Source of the DNA: Methylobacterium crusticola
Lineage (GTDB): Bacteria; Pseudomonadota; Alphaproteobacteria; Rhizobiales; Beijerinckiaceae
NCBI RefSeq assembly: GCF_003574465.1
Contig: NZ_QOWC01000045.1
Span: 1 to 45,216 of the forward strand
Direction: 5' to 3'
Length of the DNA stretch: 45,216 bases
Made by a program: the position numbers and the translations under genes. Below the pieces are notes generated by a model that saw nothing but the letters and a program-made list of their open reading frames with translations, did not search any database and was not told the DNA's origin. Positions within the stretch are counted from its first letter, which is position 1. The number at the start of each line of letters is the position of its first letter. Of this stretch, positions 38,125-45,216 are shown in pieces.

Positions 38125-40302
38125 ATGACCCGCATCCCGGATTTCGCGGAGATCGCTTACGCTCCGGCCGCCGCCGGGCCGGCAGGCACGGGGGGGACCG
38201 CCTCCTCGGGCGAGCCCTGGATGACGCCCGAGGGCATCCCGGTGAGGGGCGCCTACGGCCCGCACGACCGGGAGGGCCTCGACCTCGCCGGCTCCTACCC
38301 GGGCATCGCGCCCTTCCTGCGCGGCCCCTACCCGACCATGTACGCGACCCAGCCCTGGACGATCCGGCAATATGCCGGCTTCTCCACGGCCGAGGATTCG
38401 AACGCCTTCTACCGGCGCAACCTCGCGGCCGGGCAGAAGGGCCTCTCGGTGGCCTTCGACCTCGCCACCCACCGCGGCTACGATTCCGACCACCCGCGGG
38501 TCTCGGGCGACGTCGGCATGGCGGGCGTCGCGATCGACTCGATCTACGACATGCGCACCCTGTTCTCGGGCATCCCGCTCGACCAGATGACCGTGTCGAT
38601 GACCATGAACGGCGCCGTGCTGCCGATCCTGGCGCTCTACATCGTGGCGGCCGAGGAGCAGGGCGTGCCGCCGGAGAAGCTCGCCGGCACGATCCAGAAC
38701 GACATCCTCAAGGAGTTCATGGTCCGCAACACCTACATCTACCCGCCGGCCGGGTCGATGCGGATCATCTCGGACATCTTCTCCTACACCTCGGCGCACA
38801 TGCCGAAGTTCAACTCGATCTCGATCTCCGGCTACCACATGCAGGAGGCGGGCGCGACGCAGGACCTCGAGCTCGCCTACACGCTGGCCGACGGCGTCGA
38901 GTACATCCGGGCCGGGCTCGCCGCCGGCCTGACCATCGACCAGTTCGCCCCCCGCCTGTCGTTCTTCTGGGCGATCGGCATGAACTTCTTCATGGAGGTG
39001 GCGAAGATGCGGGCGGCGCGCCTGCTCTGGGCCTCCCTGGTCCGGGATTTCGCGCCGCGCTCCGACAAGTCGCTCGCCCTGCGCACCCACTCGCAGACGA
39101 GCGGCTGGTCGCTCACCGCCCAGGACGTGTTCAACAACGTCACCCGCACCTGCCTCGAGGCCATGGCGGCGACGCAAGGGGGCACGCAGTCGCTGCACAC
39201 CAACGCCCTCGACGAGGCGCTGGCGCTGCCGACCGACTTCTCCGCCCGCATCGCCCGCAACACCCAGCTCTTCCTCCAGCAGGAGAGCGGCACCACCCGA
39301 ATCATCGATCCGTGGGGCGGCTCCTACTACGTCGAGCGCCTCACCCGGGACCTCGCCGCCCGGGCCTCGGCCCACATCCGCGAGGTCGAGGCGCTCGGCG
39401 GCATGGCCAAGGCGATCGAGGCCGGCATCCCGAAGCTGCGCATCGAGGAGGCGGCGGCCCGCACCCAGGCGCGGATCGATTCCGGCCAGCAGACCATCGT
39501 GGGCGTGAACAAGTACAAGCCCGTCGCCGACCGGGCGATCGAGCTCCTGCGGGTCGACAACGGCAACGTGCGCAGCCTCCAGATCGACAAGCTCCGGCGC
39601 CTGCGGTCCGAGCGCGACCAGGCGGCCGTGGACGCGCGCCTCGACGCGCTCGCGGCGGCGGCGGCGCGCCAGGAGGGCAACCTGCTCGCGCTCGCCGTCG
39701 AGGCGGCCCGGGCCAAGGCCACGGTCGGCGAGATCTCGGAGGCGCTCGAGCGCGCCTGGGGCCGGCACCGGGCCGAGATCCGCTCGATCTCGGGCGTCTA
39801 CAAGCGGGAGATGGGCGGCATGTCGGGCGCGGTCGAGCGGGTGCGGGGCCTCGTCGAGGCCTTCGAGGAGGCGGACGGGCGCCGGCCCCGCATCCTGGTC
39901 GCCAAGATGGGCCAGGACGGGCACGACCGGGGCCAGAAGGTGATCGCCTCGGCCTTCGCGGATCTCGGCTTCGACGTCGACATCGGCCCGCTCTTCGCCA
40001 CGCCCGACGAGGCGGCCCGGCAGGCGGTGGAGAACGACGTCCACATCGTCGGGGTGTCGTCCCTCGCGGCCGGCCACCTGACGCTGGTGCCGGAGCTGAA
40101 GGCCGCCCTGACGGCGGCCGGGCGGCCGGACGTGATGATCGTGGTCGGCGGCGTGATCCCGCCGGGGGATTTCGACGCCCTGCGGCAGGCCGGCGCCTCG
40201 GCGATCTTCCCGCCCGGCACCGTGATCGCGGAGGCCGCCGCGACGCTGATCGACGAGCTCGGCCGGCGTCTCGGCTACGGGGCCCGCGAGGCCGCGGAAT
40301 AG
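38125..40302 (+). CDS. mcmA: Methylmalonyl-CoA mutase, large subunit
   Basis: 725 aa. Catalytic barrel in residues about 40-560: [72 protein letters not shown]-terminal B12 domain with DGHDRG and cobalt-binding His600, then [17 protein letters not shown] and [10 protein letters not shown]. Converts (R)-methylmalonyl-CoA to succinyl-CoA with adenosylcobalamin; in Methylobacterium relatives this step belongs to the ethylmalonyl-CoA cycle and propionate use. The small subunit is not in the window. It has its own promoter. All key residues are present. Confidence 0.96.
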   Translation: MTRIPDFAEIAYAPAAAGPAGTGGTASSGEPWMTPEGIPVRGAYGPHDREGLDLAGSYPGIAPFLRGPYPTMYATQPWTIRQYAGFSTAEDSNAFYRRNLAAGQKGLSVAFDLATHRGYDSDHPRVSGDVGMAGVAIDSIYDMRTLFSGIPLDQMTVSMTMNGAVLPILALYIVAAEEQGVPPEKLAGTIQNDILKEFMVRNTYIYPPAGSMRIISDIFSYTSAHMPKFNSISISGYHMQEAGATQDLELAYTLADGVEYIRAGLAAGLTIDQFAPRLSFFWAIGMNFFMEVAKMRAARLLWASLVRDFAPRSDKSLALRTHSQTSGWSLTAQDVFNNVTRTCLEAMAATQGGTQSLHTNALDEALALPTDFSARIARNTQLFLQQESGTTRIIDPWGGSYYVERLTRDLAARASAHIREVEALGGMAKAIEAGIPKLRIEEAAARTQARIDSGQQTIVGVNKYKPVADRAIELLRVDNGNVRSLQIDKLRRLRSERDQAAVDARLDALAAAAARQEGNLLALAVEAARAKATVGEISEALERAWGRHRAEIRSISGVYKREMGGMSGAVERVRGLVEAFEEADGRRPRILVAKMGQDGHDRGQKVIASAFADLGFDVDIGPLFATPDEAARQAVENDVHIVGVSSLAAGHLTLVPELKAALTAAGRPDVMIVVGGVIPPGDFDALRQAGASAIFPPGTVIAEAAATLIDELGRRLGYGAREAAE

Positions 40303-40316
40303 GCCGGCGGTCTCAA

Positions 40317-40329
40317 AACCGTCACGGTT
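40317..40329. promoter_or_regulatory. Short palindrome between mcmA and M23 gene
   Basis: AACCGTCACGGTT, arms of 6 around one base. Too tight for a hairpin, so more like a protein-binding site. It is 45 bp before the GTG start of the peptidase. Function unknown. Confidence 0.3.
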
Positions 40330-40373
40330 CTGGGGCCTCAGGCGGCTCTCCCCCGTCTCACAGGCCGTGCCGA

Positions 40374-42281
40374 GTGTCCGCCGACGCGCATTTCCTCCGC
40401 GACGCCTCCCGTCCGGCCCCGCCGCCCCGGCAGGCGCTCAACCTGCGCTGGCTCGCCGCGAGCCTGCTCACCGGCGTCGCGGGCGCCGGGCTGATCGGGG
40501 TCGCGCTGATCCTGGCGGCCAACGACGGCATCGTGGCGACGCTCCCCGAGCGGGCGGTGCTGCCCCGCCAGGACGGCCTCGCGGCCGACGCCGCCCGCAA
40601 GGGCGACCGGCTGGTGCGCGACGAGATGATCGTGGCGGCCCGGACGCAGTTCCGGGCGCCGATGACCGAGCAGGCCGGCGACCGCGAGGTGATCAAGGTC
40701 CACGCCTACGTGCAGATCGCCACCGATCTGCCGCTGCGGGCCCCCGACGTGCCGGTCCCGCCCTTCGATCCCCTGCGCAGCGCCCGCAGCGACGCCCTGC
40801 CGGCCGAGGACGCCGATTCGGACCCGGCCGAGACCGCCGTGAGCCTGGTGCGCGGCCCCCTCGCCGACGCCGCCCTCGACGCCGCGGCGCCCGCCCTCTC
40901 CGATGCCGAGGTCGACGCCCTGGTGACCGAGACCCGGCGCCTGACGGGCGGGACGGACACCCTGCCGCCGGCCTTCTCGCCGGAGCGCCTGCTCTCGCGC
41001 GCCCTGCGGCCGGGCGCCGGCGAGGGGGCGGGCGAGGGCACCAGTGCCGGTGCCGATGCTGGTGCTGGTGCCGAGGCCGGTGTCGGCCGGGAGGGGCGCT
41101 TCGGGTCGATCGAGGTGCGCATCCTGCCCGAGAACCTGACCGCGGTCCCGGAGGCCTTCGCGGCCCCGGCCCCGCCCCTGTTCGAGGAGCGCGACCTCGT
41201 CCTCGGCAAGGATCAGGGCCTGGCGGGCCTGCTGCGGGCGAACGGCGCCGGGCCGGACCGGCTCGCCGCGATGCTGGCGAGCTTCAGCGCCCGGGCGCGG
41301 GGCGAGCTGAGCCAGGGCCAGCACGTGCGCCTGCTCGTCGCGCCCGAGGGCGAGGGCCGGGGCATCGCGCGGGTCACGCTCTACGGCGAGGAGGGGATCG
41401 AGGAGATCGTGGCCGCCAACGACCGGGGCGGCTTCGTCTCGGTGGCGCCGCCGCGGCCCGGCACCGCCCCGGCCGACGAGGAGGATGCCGGCGTCAGCCT
41501 GTACGAGAGCCTCTACGGCACGGCGCTGAAGAACGGCGTGCCGCGCCCGATCATCGAGGAGCTGGTGCTCGCCTTCGCGTACGGGATCGACCTCCAGCAG
41601 CGCACCGCCTCCGGCGACCGGGTCGAGCTGTTCTTCACCGAGGACGAGGATGCCCGGCCGGAGCTCCTCTACGCGGGCCTGCGCATCCACGGCGAGACCC
41701 TCGGCCTCTACCGCTACCGGGTCCCGGGCACCGGGGAGATCGACTACCTCGATCCCGCCGGGCGCTCGAGCCAGAAGTTCCTGATGCGCCGCCCGGTGGC
41801 GGAGGGGCGGATCAGCTCGCCCTTCGGGGCGCGGCTGCACCCGATCCTGGGCTATTACCGCCCCCACAACGGCGTCGACTGGGCCTCCACCCGCGGCACC
41901 CCGATCATGGCGACGGGCGACGGCACCGTGGTGTCGGCCGGGGCCCGCTCGGGCTACGGCAACCGCGTCGAGATCCAGCACGCCAACGGCTACTCCACGG
42001 CCTACAACCACATGGCCCGGATCGGGCGCGGCATCGTGCCGGGCGCCCACGTCCGCCTGGGCCAGGTGATCGGGGCGGTGGGCACCACCGGGCTCTCGAC
42101 CGGGCCGCACGTCCACTACGAGGTGGCGATCAACGGCCGCTTCGTCGACCCGATGAAGATCCGCCTGCCGAGCGCCCGCGAGCTGGCGGGCGGCGGCCTC
42201 GCGGCCTTCCGGCAGGCCGAGGAGCAGATCGACGCCCTGCGCCGGCGCCACGGCGGCAGGGCGCTGGCGGCCCGGACCTGA
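40374..42281 (+). CDS. M23 family metallopeptidase, inner-membrane anchored
   Basis: 635 aa. One membrane span near residues 25-47 (LAASLLTGVAGAGLIGVALI), a long periplasmic region with a Gly/Ala/Glu-rich low-complexity tract near 220-240 (AGEGAGEGTSAGADAGAGAE), an opacity-factor/LysM-like middle, and the C-terminal M23 domain. Zinc ligands His498 and Asp502 (HNGVDWAS) and His579-x-His581 (HVHYEV); HPILGYYRP precedes. It cuts peptide cross-links in peptidoglycan, possibly for growth or division. The GTG start is the only plausible codon ahead of the span and has no clear ribosome-binding site; the frame also runs on upstream into mcmA without meaning. Confidence 0.88.
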   Translation: MSADAHFLRDASRPAPPPRQALNLRWLAASLLTGVAGAGLIGVALILAANDGIVATLPERAVLPRQDGLAADAARKGDRLVRDEMIVAARTQFRAPMTEQAGDREVIKVHAYVQIATDLPLRAPDVPVPPFDPLRSARSDALPAEDADSDPAETAVSLVRGPLADAALDAAAPALSDAEVDALVTETRRLTGGTDTLPPAFSPERLLSRALRPGAGEGAGEGTSAGADAGAGAEAGVGREGRFGSIEVRILPENLTAVPEAFAAPAPPLFEERDLVLGKDQGLAGLLRANGAGPDRLAAMLASFSARARGELSQGQHVRLLVAPEGEGRGIARVTLYGEEGIEEIVAANDRGGFVSVAPPRPGTAPADEEDAGVSLYESLYGTALKNGVPRPIIEELVLAFAYGIDLQQRTASGDRVELFFTEDEDARPELLYAGLRIHGETLGLYRYRVPGTGEIDYLDPAGRSSQKFLMRRPVAEGRISSPFGARLHPILGYYRPHNGVDWASTRGTPIMATGDGTVVSAGARSGYGNRVEIQHANGYSTAYNHMARIGRGIVPGAHVRLGQVIGAVGTTGLSTGPHVHYEVAINGRFVDPMKIRLPSARELAGGGLAAFRQAEEQIDALRRRHGGRALAART

Positions 42282-42343
42282 GGGGCGCGGCCCGCGCCGC
42301 GAGGTCATGCGACTCCCGCGTGCGGTTGCCCGCTCGCGCATCC

Positions 42344-42385
42344 GTCAATTGACAGTCCCGCCGCCCTGGCTTGAATTGCTCCAGG
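42344..42385 (+). promoter_or_regulatory. Promoter and candidate operators of iorAB-like unit
   Basis: TTGACA (42349-42354), 16-bp spacer, TTGAAT (42371-42376). The palindrome GTCAATTGAC (42344-42353) overlaps the -35, and CCTGG (42365-42369) with CCAGG (42381-42385) encloses the -10. The start codon of iorA is 88 bp after the -10. This arrangement looks repressible. Confidence 0.5.
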
Positions 42386-42464
42386 TCCCGGCTGCCCGTT
42401 CGCGGCGGTCCCCGGCGGCGCGGCACGCTCCCGGCGCCTTCCCCCAACCGGAACGGAAACGCCC

Positions 42465-42932
42465 ATGATACGCCTGAACGTGAACGGGTCCGTGCGCGAG
42501 GTCGAGGCGGAGCCCGACACGCCCCTGCTCTGGGTCATCCGCGAGCAGGTCGGGCTCACCGGCACCAAGTACGGCTGCGGCATCGCCCAGTGCGGCGCCT
42601 GCACGGTCCATCTCGACGGGCAGGCGGTGCGCGCCTGCTCGCTGCCGGTCTCGGCGGTCGAGCCCGGCCAGAAGATCGTGACCATCGAGGGCCTGAGCCC
42701 GGACCGCTCGCACCCGGTCCAGAAGGCCTGGGCCGAGCTCGACGTGCCGCAATGCGGCTTCTGCCAGTCCGGCATGATCATGGCGGCCGCGGCCCTGCTC
42801 GCGCAGAACCCCAGGCCGAGCGAGGCGGACATCCGCCAGGAGATCACCAACATCTGCCGCTGCGGCACCTACAACCGGGTGCTCGCCGGCATCACCCTCG
42901 CCGCCCAGGGCGGCGAGTCCGGCCGCGGCTGA
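42465..42932 (+). CDS. iorA: 2Fe-2S subunit, isoquinoline 1-oxidoreductase alpha-like
   Basis: 155 aa. Plant-type ferredoxin domain: Cys38, Cys43, Cys46 ([10 protein letters not shown]), Cys58; helical domain with the second cluster, Cys97, Cys100 (CGFCQSGM) and Cys131, Cys133 (NICRCGTY). Accepts electrons from the molybdenum subunit. Two-subunit enzymes of this type (IorAB) lack an FAD subunit and pass electrons to a cytochrome. No signal peptide; exported together with the Tat-signal-bearing large subunit. Lies 14 bp before iorB. Confidence 0.93.
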   Translation: MIRLNVNGSVREVEAEPDTPLLWVIREQVGLTGTKYGCGIAQCGACTVHLDGQAVRACSLPVSAVEPGQKIVTIEGLSPDRSHPVQKAWAELDVPQCGFCQSGMIMAAAALLAQNPRPSEADIRQEITNICRCGTYNRVLAGITLAAQGGESGRG

Positions 42933-42946
42933 CGGGAGACGCCCCC

Positions 42947-45121
42947 ATGACCCTCGCGCTCTCCCGCCGCGGCTTCCTCGCCGGCTCGGCCGCCGCCGCC
43001 GGCGGCCTCACCCTCGGCTTCCACGTCCCGGCGCAGGCGCAGGCCGCCCCGGCGGCCTCCCCCGAGATCAACGCCTGGGTGGTGGTGCGCCCGGACGACA
43101 CCGTGGTGATCCGCATCGCCCGCTCCGAGATGGGCCAGGGCACCCTCACGGGCCTCGCCCAGCTCGTCGCCGAGGAGCTCGGCTGCGACTGGGCCAAGGT
43201 GACGACGGAGTACCCGACCCCGGGGGAGAACCTCGCCCGCAACCGCGTCTGGGGCGACTTCTCCACCGGCGGCAGCCGCGGCATCCGCGAATCCTACGTC
43301 GCGGTGCGCCAGGGCGGGGCCGCCGCCCGCACCATGCTGGTCGCGGCCGCCGCCCGGGAATGGGGCGTCCCGGCGGGCGAGTGCCGCGCCGAGAAGAGCG
43401 TGATCAGCCATCCGGACTCGGGCCGCAGCACGACCTACGGCCGGGTCGCGGCGGCCGCCGGCGCCATGGCGCCCCCGGCGGAGGTGGCGCTCCGGGACCC
43501 CAGGGACTGGACCATCGCCGGCAAGCCGCTGAAGCGCCTCGACACGGCCCCGAAGCTCGACGGCTCCCAGGTCTACGGCATCGACCTCGCGCTGCCCGGG
43601 ATGCTCAGCGCCGCGATCCGGGACTGCCCGGTCGTCGGCGGCACCGTGAGGAGCTTCGACGCCGCGGCCGTCGAGAGGATGCCGGGCGTGCGCAAGGTCG
43701 TGCAGGTCGGCGAGACCGGCGTCGCGGTGGTGGCCGACACGTTCTGGCGCGCCAAGACCGCCGTCGAGGCGCTCCCGGTCGTCTGGGACGAGGGCCCGAA
43801 CGCCGCGGTCTCGAGCGAGACCATCGCCCGGATGCTGCGCGAGGGGCTCGACGCCGACGAGGCCTTCGTCGGCAACAAGGCCGGCGACGTGCAGGCGGCG
43901 CTCAAGGGGGCCGCCAAGGTGGTGGAGGCGACCTACGCCTACCCGTTCCAGAACCACGCCACCATGGAGCCGATGAACGCCACCGCGCGCTGGACGCCGG
44001 AGAGGTGCGAGGTCTGGACGCCGACCCAGAACGGCGAGGCGGCGCTCGCCGCCGCCGCCGAGGCCGCCGGCCTCTCGGCCCGCAACTGCGAGGTCTACAA
44101 GATCCACCTCGGCGGCGGGTTCGGGCGCCGCGGCGCCACCCACGACTGGGTGCGCCAGGCGGTGCTGATCGCCCGCGAGCTCCCCGGCACCCCGGTCAAG
44201 CTGATCTGGACCCGCGAGGAGGACATGACCCACGGCCGCTACCATCCGGTCACGCAGTGCCGGATGCGGGCGGCCCTCGACCAGGACGGCAACCTGACCG
44301 GGCTGCACATGCGCATCTCCGGCCAGTCGATCCTGGCCGGGATCATCCCGGGGCGGCTCGGGCCCGACGGCAAGGACCCGGTGACCTTCCAGGGCCTCAA
44401 CCCGGGCGGGGCGGAGGCGGCGATCGGCTACGGCATCCCGAACCTGCTGATCGACCACGCCATGCGCAACCCGCACATCATCCCGGGCTTCTGGCGGGGC
44501 GTGAACACCAACCCGAACGCGATCTACCTCGAATCCTTCATGGACGAGGTGGCGCACGCGGCCGGGCAGGACCCGCTCGCCTTCCGGCGCAAGCTGATGG
44601 CCCGGCACCCCAAGCACCTCGCGGTGCTGAACGCGGTCGCCGAGCGGATCGGCTGGGAGAGCACGAAGCCGCCCGCCGGCGTGCATCGCGGCCTCGCCCA
44701 GATCATGGGCTTCGGCAGCTACGTCGCGGCCGCCGCCGAGGTCTCGGTGGCCGACGACGGCAAGGTGCGGGTCCACCGCATCGTGGCGGCGACCGACCCG
44801 GGCGTCGCCGTCAACCCGCAGCAGATCGACGCCCAGGTCGCCGGCTCCTTCGTGTACGGCCTCTCGGCGGCGCTCTACGGCGAGTGCACGGTGAAGGACG
44901 GCCGCATCGAGCAGACGAACTTCGACACCTACCCGGTGCTGCGCCTCGACGAGATGCCGGCGGTGGAGACGATCCTGCTGCCCTCCGGCGGCTTCATCGG
45001 GGGCGTCGGCGAGCCGACCATCGCGGTCGCCGCGCCCGCGGTGCTCAACGCGATCTTCGCCGCCACCGGCAAGCGGGTGCGCCGGATCCCGGTGCGCCAC
45101 ACCGACCTGAAGCGCGCGTGA
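42947..45121 (+). CDS. iorB: Molybdopterin-binding subunit, isoquinoline 1-oxidoreductase beta-like
   Basis: 724 aa periplasmic molybdenum hydroxylase. Tat signal SRRGFLAGSAAAAGGLTLG, cleavage after AQA. Moco-binding stretches: RSEMGQGTLTGLAQLVAEEL, GGGFGRRGATHDWVRQAVLI, WRGVNTNPNAIYLESFMDEV, and GGVGEPTIAVAAPAVLNAIF with the catalytic-type Glu. It hydroxylates a carbon next to N in a heterocycle or oxidises an aldehyde; the substrate is not shown by the sequence. The stop overlaps the next GTG by 4 nt, pointing to a third subunit. Confidence 0.93.
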   Translation: MTLALSRRGFLAGSAAAAGGLTLGFHVPAQAQAAPAASPEINAWVVVRPDDTVVIRIARSEMGQGTLTGLAQLVAEELGCDWAKVTTEYPTPGENLARNRVWGDFSTGGSRGIRESYVAVRQGGAAARTMLVAAAAREWGVPAGECRAEKSVISHPDSGRSTTYGRVAAAAGAMAPPAEVALRDPRDWTIAGKPLKRLDTAPKLDGSQVYGIDLALPGMLSAAIRDCPVVGGTVRSFDAAAVERMPGVRKVVQVGETGVAVVADTFWRAKTAVEALPVVWDEGPNAAVSSETIARMLREGLDADEAFVGNKAGDVQAALKGAAKVVEATYAYPFQNHATMEPMNATARWTPERCEVWTPTQNGEAALAAAAEAAGLSARNCEVYKIHLGGGFGRRGATHDWVRQAVLIARELPGTPVKLIWTREEDMTHGRYHPVTQCRMRAALDQDGNLTGLHMRISGQSILAGIIPGRLGPDGKDPVTFQGLNPGGAEAAIGYGIPNLLIDHAMRNPHIIPGFWRGVNTNPNAIYLESFMDEVAHAAGQDPLAFRRKLMARHPKHLAVLNAVAERIGWESTKPPAGVHRGLAQIMGFGSYVAAAAEVSVADDGKVRVHRIVAATDPGVAVNPQQIDAQVAGSFVYGLSAALYGECTVKDGRIEQTNFDTYPVLRLDEMPAVETILLPSGGFIGGVGEPTIAVAAPAVLNAIFAATGKRVRRIPVRHTDLKRA

Positions 45122-45216
45122 GGCGCCGTCCCGTCCTCCTCGCGGCGGCTGCCGCCGCGGCGGCCGCTGTCGCGGCGGCAGCCGCCGCGGCCTCGGCGGC
45201 CGCGGCGGCACCGGGC
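45118..45216 (+). CDS. Start of an exported protein, likely cytochrome c partner (partial)
   Basis: Runs off the window. The GTG start overlaps the iorB TGA by 4 nt (GTGA). The 33 residues seen begin VRRRPVLL and continue as a near-pure Ala stretch ending AAAAAPG, a long hydrophobic signal peptide. In IorAB-type clusters the third gene commonly encodes a c-type cytochrome that takes the electrons; this is expected, not seen. An 18-bp perfect inverted repeat lies in the coding DNA (45142-45159 and 45171-45188). Confidence 0.55.
   Translation, partial: MRRRPVLLAAAAAAAAAVAAAAAAASAAAAAPG

Noticed and set aside
38058..42281. A 1407-codon open frame that would fuse sequence over the mutase gene to the M23 peptidase
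   Set aside because: Over 38125-40302 the true frame encodes a complete methylmalonyl-CoA mutase; the long frame there is Arg/Gly/Pro shadow sequence caused by high GC. The peptidase starts at the GTG at 40374.
1..45216. tRNA, rRNA, CRISPR array, insertion sequence or prophage
   Set aside because: No cloverleaf-like or conserved rRNA sequence, no regularly spaced 25-40 bp repeats with unique spacers, and no transposase, integrase or phage protein was seen on either strand. The short tandem repeats present are too few or too short for CRISPR.

Overview
The window is 45.2 kb of very GC-rich DNA with a gene set typical of Alphaproteobacteria, most likely Hyphomicrobiales close to Methylobacterium. 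The support is a complete single-chain methylmalonyl-CoA mutase, an MmcB-type repair nuclease, a DUF1127 protein, several ABC uptake systems of the kind soil and plant-associated alphaproteobacteria carry, and two matching 34-bp copies of an extragenic repeat (TAGAGC...GGAAACCGGT) that I recognise from Rhizobiales chromosomes. No rRNA, tRNA, CRISPR array, insertion sequence or phage gene is visible. The genus is an inference.

Layout. 0.1-6.7 kb: VOC protein, then on the minus strand an MHYT-PAS hybrid histidine kinase, an AraC regulator and a DUF2000 protein in one unit, followed by small hypothetical genes and a triple 14-mer repeat. 6.7-10.1 kb: a translationally coupled PhzF/NUDIX pair, a 15-bp minisatellite, pyridoxal kinase, DedA. 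10.1-13 kb: a minus-strand SsuABC/TauABC-like importer. 13.1-16.3 kb: PepSY membrane protein with a small partner, MmcB, LysR regulator. 16.5-23.5 kb: a plus-strand catabolic unit (substrate-binding protein, LivH/M/G/F-type transporter, aldehyde dehydrogenase, SDR dehydrogenase) facing the divergent LysR gene. 23.5-27 kb: second LysR regulator, DUF1127, zinc alcohol dehydrogenase, TerB-like protein.

27.1-32.1 kb is the most unusual block. It is a tightly packed minus-strand series zapE-soxX-soxY-soxZ-soxA-nthA-nthB-accessory gene, with 4-nt overlaps at most junctions. It joins the SoxAX/SoxYZ part of the thiosulfate-oxidation system to a cobalt-type nitrile hydratase. SoxB and SoxCD are absent here, SoxY ends in a non-canonical AACVEG arm, and the hydratase alpha subunit carries a His/Asp-rich N-terminus. 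A nitrile- or thiocyanate-linked sulfur pathway is an attractive but unproven reading.

32.4-36.5 kb: GNAT acetyltransferase, a small ORF, an ACAD10-like phosphotransferase, then a low-GC islet (about 50-60% by hand count against an obviously much higher background) encoding a three-repeat beta-trefoil-like protein and a small membrane protein behind a TTGACA promoter, then an IalB-like secreted protein. 36.7-45.2 kb: rlmN, methylmalonyl-CoA mutase with a good promoter, an M23 peptidase, and an isoquinoline-oxidoreductase-like molybdenum enzyme (iorA, iorB) followed by the first codons of a third, exported protein.
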